From NCBI GenBank assembly GCA_017936345.1, contig JAGBFT010000090.1, positions 1 through 56,164 on the forward strand: 56,164 nucleotides of DNA, read 5' to 3'. The DNA comes from Spirochaetaceae bacterium. Lineage in GTDB: Bacteria > Spirochaetota > Spirochaetia > Treponematales > Treponemataceae. Below are positions 53,330-56,164 of this stretch, one piece after another. The notes under the pieces are model-generated. The model was not told the origin of the DNA. It made no database searches and saw nothing but the letters and a program-made list of their open reading frames with translations. Positions within the stretch are counted from its first letter, which is position 1. Every line of letters starts with the position of its first letter. Position numbers and translations under genes: made by a program.

Positions 53330-54010
53330 TTACTCTCCTTCCTTATAGTTGACCCAAACACCAGGACCCATTGTAGAGCTTACTGAAACAGACTGAACAA
53401 AGCCCGACTTTGCATCAGAAGGCTTCTTTCTAATAATCTCAGAAATAAGTGCCTTTACATTTTCCACAATCTTGTCCGTATCCATGGAAACCTTACCAAC
53501 AGCGATGTGTACAACACCTGTCTTGTCGGCACGGAACTCAGTACGTCCTTTCTTCAGTTCGGCAATTGCCTGGACAATATCAGCAGTGACAGTTCCAGTC
53601 TTAGGGTTAGGCATCAATCCCTTGCGACCCAATACCATACCAAGGCGTCCAACATCCTTCATCATATCGGGGGTTGCAACAGCTACATCGAAATCCAACC
53701 AGCCGCCCTTAACCTTTTCAATGTATTCATCAGCACCAGCATAGGTTGCACCAGCATCCAAGGCTTCCTTAATGCGGTCTTCCTTACAGAAAACCAGCAC
53801 CTTCTTCTCACCCTTGAACTGATGGGGGAACACCAAGGTGTCGCGCATTGTCTGGCTCTTAGTGAGACGCAAATTAACATGAACCTCTACAGTTTCATCA
53901 AAACCTGCAAACTTAATGTCCTTTACAACCTGACAAGCTTGGTCCAAATCATACAGCTTTTCGGGCTCGTACTTTGCAAGCGCCTGAAGATATTTTTTTC
54001 CGTGCTTCAT
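53330..54010 (-). CDS. rplA: Ribosomal protein L1
   Basis: 226 residues. The family signature PDMMKDVGRLGMVLGRKGLM is followed by PNPKTGTVT. It forms the L1 stalk of the 50S subunit and in other bacteria represses its own operon. The stop-start junction with rplK is one base. Confidence 0.98.
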   Translation of the reverse strand: MKHGKKYLQALAKYEPEKLYDLDQACQVVKDIKFAGFDETVEVHVNLRLTKSQTMRDTLVFPHQFKGEKKVLVFCKEDRIKEALDAGATYAGADEYIEKVKGGWLDFDVAVATPDMMKDVGRLGMVLGRKGLMPNPKTGTVTADIVQAIAELKKGRTEFRADKTGVVHIAVGKVSMDTDKIVENVKALISEIIRKKPSDAKSGFVQSVSVSSTMGPGVWVNYKEGE

Positions 54011-54011
54011 A

Positions 54012-54443
54012 TTAACGCTCCACCTCTACACCCATACTGCGGGCAGTTCCAGCAACAATGTTCTTTGCTGCCTCAAGATCATTTGCATTGATATCAGGCA
54101 TCTTTATCTTTGCAATCTCCTCCAATTTCTCCTTAGACAAGGTTGCAACCTTATCCCGCAATGGATTGGCGGCTCCCTTATCAATCCCAACAGCCTTCTT
54201 GATAAGAACAGCAGCAGGGGGAGTTTTGAGAATGAATGTAAAGGTTTTATCCTGATAAACAGTAATAACAACAGGAACCACAAGCCCTGGTTCCATTGAC
54301 TTTGTGCGGTCATTGAACTGCTGCACAAACACAGGGGCACTTACACCATGAGGTCCAAGAGCAGGACCAACTGGGGGTGCAGGTGTTGCCTTTCCTGCAG
54401 GACACTGCAGTTTAATAACGGCGGTCACCTTTTTTTTAGCCAT
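54012..54443 (-). CDS. rplK: Ribosomal protein L11
   Basis: 143 residues with [20 protein letters not shown], and [17 protein letters not shown]. Binds the GTPase-associated centre of 23S rRNA. Follows nusG after a 118-base gap with a small hairpin. Confidence 0.98.
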   Translation of the reverse strand: MAKKKVTAVIKLQCPAGKATPAPPVGPALGPHGVSAPVFVQQFNDRTKSMEPGLVVPVVITVYQDKTFTFILKTPPAAVLIKKAVGIDKGAANPLRDKVATLSKEKLEEIAKIKMPDINANDLEAAKNIVAGTARSMGVEVER

Positions 54444-54536
54444 ATATCACTCCTTACATTGGTATGACAGATTCTTATGAATCCACCTAGCGAGACAGAA
54501 CACACAACGCAGTCTGACTCTCCCAAAACAAGAATA

Positions 54537-54553
54537 CCGAGGCAGAACCTCGG
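54537..54553 (-). promoter_or_regulatory. Small GC hairpin after nusG
   Basis: CCGAGG (54537-54542) pairs with CCTCGG (54548-54553) around a five-base loop in the nusG-rplK interval. No long T-run follows; a pause, processing or L1/L11 control site is possible. Confidence 0.45.
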
Positions 54554-54561
54554 AAATCTTT

Positions 54562-55119
54562 CTAAATCTTTTCGACCTGTAACAGACCTAAATCTACCGG
54601 TGTATCACGTCCAAAAATATTGACGGTTACACGCAGCCTACCCTTCTCAAGGTTCACATCCTCGATGGTACCAGAGAACGAGGTAAAGGATCCCTCAATA
54701 ATCTTAACCTGCTCTCCAACAGAAAAACTCTGCTTGAGACGTGTGGGTTTTTCACCCTTGATATCACCAGACTTCTGCAATAATGCCTTAGCTTCATCTA
54801 CTGAAATTGGACGGGGACGAACCTCAGGACTTGCTCCAACAAAACCAGTCACACCCTGAATACGGCGAATAGTGGAACAAGTCCCCTTCCACCCGATGTC
54901 AGGCAAATCAAGTTCAATCATGATATAACCAGGAAGGAATTTTTTAGTAGAAACTTTTTTCTTCCCTTCTTTAATTTCTACAACCTCTTCAACCGGAACC
55001 TTAATATCAAGAACAACGTCAGATGACAACTCGCCTGACTCTACAAGAAGACGAATGGTTTTTTCAATTTTGGATTCATACCCTGTATAGGTATGCAGAA
55101 TGTACCAACCCCTTGCCAT
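54562..55119 (-). CDS. nusG: Transcription antitermination factor NusG
   Basis: 185 residues: NGN domain (starting RGWYILHTYTGYE) and KOW domain (EQVKIIEGSFTSFSGTIEDV). Couples RNA polymerase with the ribosome or Rho. Directly after secE, as in most bacteria. Confidence 0.97.
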   Translation of the reverse strand: MARGWYILHTYTGYESKIEKTIRLLVESGELSSDVVLDIKVPVEEVVEIKEGKKKVSTKKFLPGYIMIELDLPDIGWKGTCSTIRRIQGVTGFVGASPEVRPRPISVDEAKALLQKSGDIKGEKPTRLKQSFSVGEQVKIIEGSFTSFSGTIEDVNLEKGRLRVTVNIFGRDTPVDLGLLQVEKI

Positions 55120-55131
55120 TTACAATATCCA

Positions 55132-55311
55132 TTAAAAAATCAGGTTCATTCCAGTTACAAAAACTAGATCCAACAGGCCAAGAATCAGTGCAATGATAAT
55201 TGTGGAAATCAATACAACTTTTACAGAAGAAAGTGCATCACTGCGAGAAGGCCATACCACCTTCTTAAGCTCTGCAATGCATTCCTTGAAAAAACGGATG
55301 ATCTTTCCCAT
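55132..55311 (-). CDS. secE: Preprotein translocase subunit SecE
   Basis: 59 residues: an amphipathic start (MGKIIRFFKECIAELKKVVW, then PSR) and one membrane helix (VLISTIIIALILGLLDLVF). The KVVWPSR motif is diagnostic for the short, single-helix SecE. Lies between tRNA-Trp and nusG. Confidence 0.95.
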   Translation of the reverse strand: MGKIIRFFKECIAELKKVVWPSRSDALSSVKVVLISTIIIALILGLLDLVFVTGMNLIF

Positions 55312-55337
55312 GACAGTCCCTAATCAATAAAAAGATA

Positions 55338-55410
55338 CAGGCCAGGAAGGACTCGAACCCTCAACATTCGGTTTTGGAGACCGACGCTCTACCATTAGAG
55401 CTACTGACCT
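55338..55410 (-). tRNA. tRNA-Trp (anticodon CCA)
   Basis: 73 nt on the minus strand. Acceptor AGGTCAG pairs with CTGGCCT (one G-T); the anticodon loop reads CTCCAAA, so anticodon CCA; discriminator G as expected for Trp; CCA end not encoded. Lies between rpmG and secE, a common bacterial order. Confidence 0.96.
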
Positions 55411-55447
55411 AAATATATAGAGAACTACAATGTAGCTCACTAAATCC

Positions 55448-55624
55448 CTATTTTGCTTTTGTTTCCTTGTGCAAGGTATGCTTGCGATCAAAGGGGCAAT
55501 ACTTGTTCAATTCCAACTTACCCTGGATATTCTTTCGATTCTTGTAGGTGGTATAGTTCTTGCGCTTGCACTCGCTGCACTGCAGGGCGATAATTTCGAT
55601 AGCGGTTTTTTTCTTGCTAGCCAT
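55448..55624 (-). CDS. rpmG: Ribosomal protein L33
   Basis: 58 residues, [20 protein letters not shown] start, with [11 protein letters not shown] and [13 protein letters not shown]. One CxxC pair (CSEC) is kept, but the second is reduced to a single Cys (YCPFD), so zinc binding is probably lost or altered. GGAGAAAGG lies before the ATG. Between tRNA-Thr and tRNA-Trp in the same transcript. Confidence 0.95.
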   Translation of the reverse strand: MASKKKTAIEIIALQCSECKRKNYTTYKNRKNIQGKLELNKYCPFDRKHTLHKETKAK

Positions 55625-55673
55625 TTCCTTTCTCCTCAGACAAAAATACCGGCTGGACTGCCGATGAAAGAAA

Positions 55674-55746
55674 AGCCTCCGAGCGGGATCGAATCGCTGA
55701 CCTCAACCTTACCATGGTTGCGCTCTGCCGACTGAGCTACAGAGGC
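55674..55746 (-). tRNA. tRNA-Thr (anticodon GGU)
   Basis: 73 nt on the minus strand. Acceptor GCCTCTG pairs with CGGAGGC; the anticodon stem CAACC/GGTTG holds the loop ATGGTAA, so anticodon GGT; the CCA end is not encoded. First gene of the ribosomal-polymerase operon, about 20 bases after the -10 box. Confidence 0.95.
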
Positions 55747-55772
55747 GAACTGCCAAAATAACAGGTTTGTGA

Positions 55773-55801
55773 AGTATACACACTAAGTTTTTTTTTGTCA
55801 A
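55773..55801 (-). promoter_or_regulatory. Main promoter of the tRNA-rpmG-secE-nusG-rpl-rpo operon
   Basis: Minus-strand TTGACA (55796-55801), 17 bp spacer beginning with an A-run, TATACT (55773-55778): the strongest match to the vegetative consensus in the window. Confidence 0.85.
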
Positions 55802-55895
55802 TATTAATAATAAGAGGAACCACGAAAAATCGACTCATTACAGCTACAAGACAAAACTTTTGATGAAATCCGCAAGTAAGTCAATGGCATAACTC

Positions 55896-55930
55896 AAAAA
55901 TTCCCTGTCCCCGCGGCAGGGAGTTTTTTT
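55896..55930. terminator. Orphan intrinsic terminator-like hairpin
   Basis: AAAAATTCCCTG (55896-55907) pairs with CAGGGAGTTTTT (55917-55928) around CCCGCGG, with a T-run of seven on the plus strand and of five on the minus strand. No gene ends here on either strand, so it may end a short unannotated RNA or attenuate the gene at 56047. The rest of the 300-base gap (55747-56046) holds only the operon promoter and a CTCCT-rich stretch. Confidence 0.6.
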
Positions 55931-55969
55931 CTCCCGCCTCCTAACTCCTCGTTCCTACCTCCTAGTTCC
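55931..55969. repeat. CTCCT/GTTCC pyrimidine-rich short repeat
   Basis: The stretch repeats CTCCTAACTCCT and TTCCTACCTCCTAGTTCC, an imperfect unit of about 7-8 bases, all pyrimidine-rich on the plus strand. It lies directly after the orphan hairpin. Confidence 0.45.
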
Positions 55970-56046
55970 CCAATCCCGCAAAATCCGCTACAATCCACGT
56001 TGACGTTCAATTTCACTTTGCCGAAACATCGGCCCGGAGGTTTCCA

Positions 56047-56164
56047 GTGATTTTTTCTCCCCTTGAGATTCAGCAGACCGTGAACATGTTTATGCAGTAC
56101 AAGCTTGATGTGCGAGCCATCACCATGGGGATTTCCCTGCGGGATTGTGCCTGCGAGAGCGGCA
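56047..56164 (+). CDS. DUF711/UPF0210 family protein (N-terminal part)
   Basis: GTG start at 56047 with GGAGG six bases upstream. The 39 codons in the window translate to MIFSPLEIQQTVNMFMQYKL and continue DVRAITMGISLRDCACESG, the characteristic opening of UPF0210/DUF711 (PFL_4080-like) proteins, which adopt a pyruvate-formate-lyase-like fold but have no settled function. The rest lies off the right edge. The codons are GC-richer than the ribosomal genes. Confidence 0.82.
   Translation, partial: MIFSPLEIQQTVNMFMQYKLDVRAITMGISLRDCACESG

Noticed and set aside
1..56164. CRISPR arrays, insertion sequences, prophage or integrase genes
   Set aside because: No spaced direct repeats, transposase, integrase or att-like duplications were seen on either strand.

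Overview
The window looks like a chromosome segment of a Treponema-type spirochaete. Reasons: a class I (archaeal-type) lysyl-tRNA synthetase; an RpoB rifampicin region with Asn where most bacteria have Ser; the order tRNA-Thr, rpmG, tRNA-Trp, secE, nusG, rplKAJL, rpoBC, rpsL, rpsG; substrate-binding proteins whose signal peptides end like AGGSKES; and cheB/cheR/MCP chemotaxis genes. The organism is inferred from protein families, not from a database match. Most of the window is of moderate GC. The his genes at the left end and the gene entering at the right end look richer in GC.

Left part (1-9 kb): the end of a his operon (hisH, hisF) on the minus strand; a conserved unknown gene coupled to an XRE-cupin regulator; a MaoC-type hydratase; an AT-rich cassette of small unknown, mostly membrane, proteins (3342-4913); an envelope LysM-M23 peptidase with rlmE; and a polyprenyl synthetase, TPR, RseC operon. 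From 9 to 19 kb: cheB, cheR, a low-molecular-weight phosphatase, a methyl-accepting chemotaxis protein with a nested terminator, a secreted FAS1-like protein, a secreted YD-like repeat protein joined to an OmpR/histidine kinase pair, and malQ with its own promoter and operator palindrome.

Middle (19-35 kb): lysS with a membrane-protein gene, then a sugar-use locus: YesN/YesM two-component system, ABC sugar importer (binding protein plus two permeases), PIG-L deacetylase, GH65 phosphorylase and HAD hydrolase in one tightly coupled run. On the opposite strand follows a TrpX-like ABC importer (binding protein, permease, ATPase) with a one-domain EamA transporter inserted. From 35 to 43 kb: a GGDEF-family membrane protein that has lost the segment carrying the GGDEF motif, a small outer-membrane-like protein, rny, citrate synthase, an M29 aminopeptidase, a CAU-reading tRNA, DUF4491, tpx and a 50-residue unknown ORF.

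Right part (43-56 kb): the ribosomal protein/RNA polymerase operon on the minus strand, driven by a near-consensus promoter (TTGACA-17-TATACT), with stem-loops at rplJ/rplL and rplL/rpoB, and an rpoC terminator whose loop carries the -35 box of a promoter for rpsL-rpsG. The window ends in the first codons of a DUF711/UPF0210 gene.

The most unusual signals are: (1) five genes whose start codon lies 6-8 nt after a good -10 box with no ribosome binding site, which suggests leaderless mRNAs; (2) the terminator/promoter overlap at rpoC-rpsL; (3) the deacetylase-GH65-HAD sugar locus; (4) the GGDEF protein lacking its active site; (5) a charged insertion in RpoC; and (6) the small-membrane-protein cassette.
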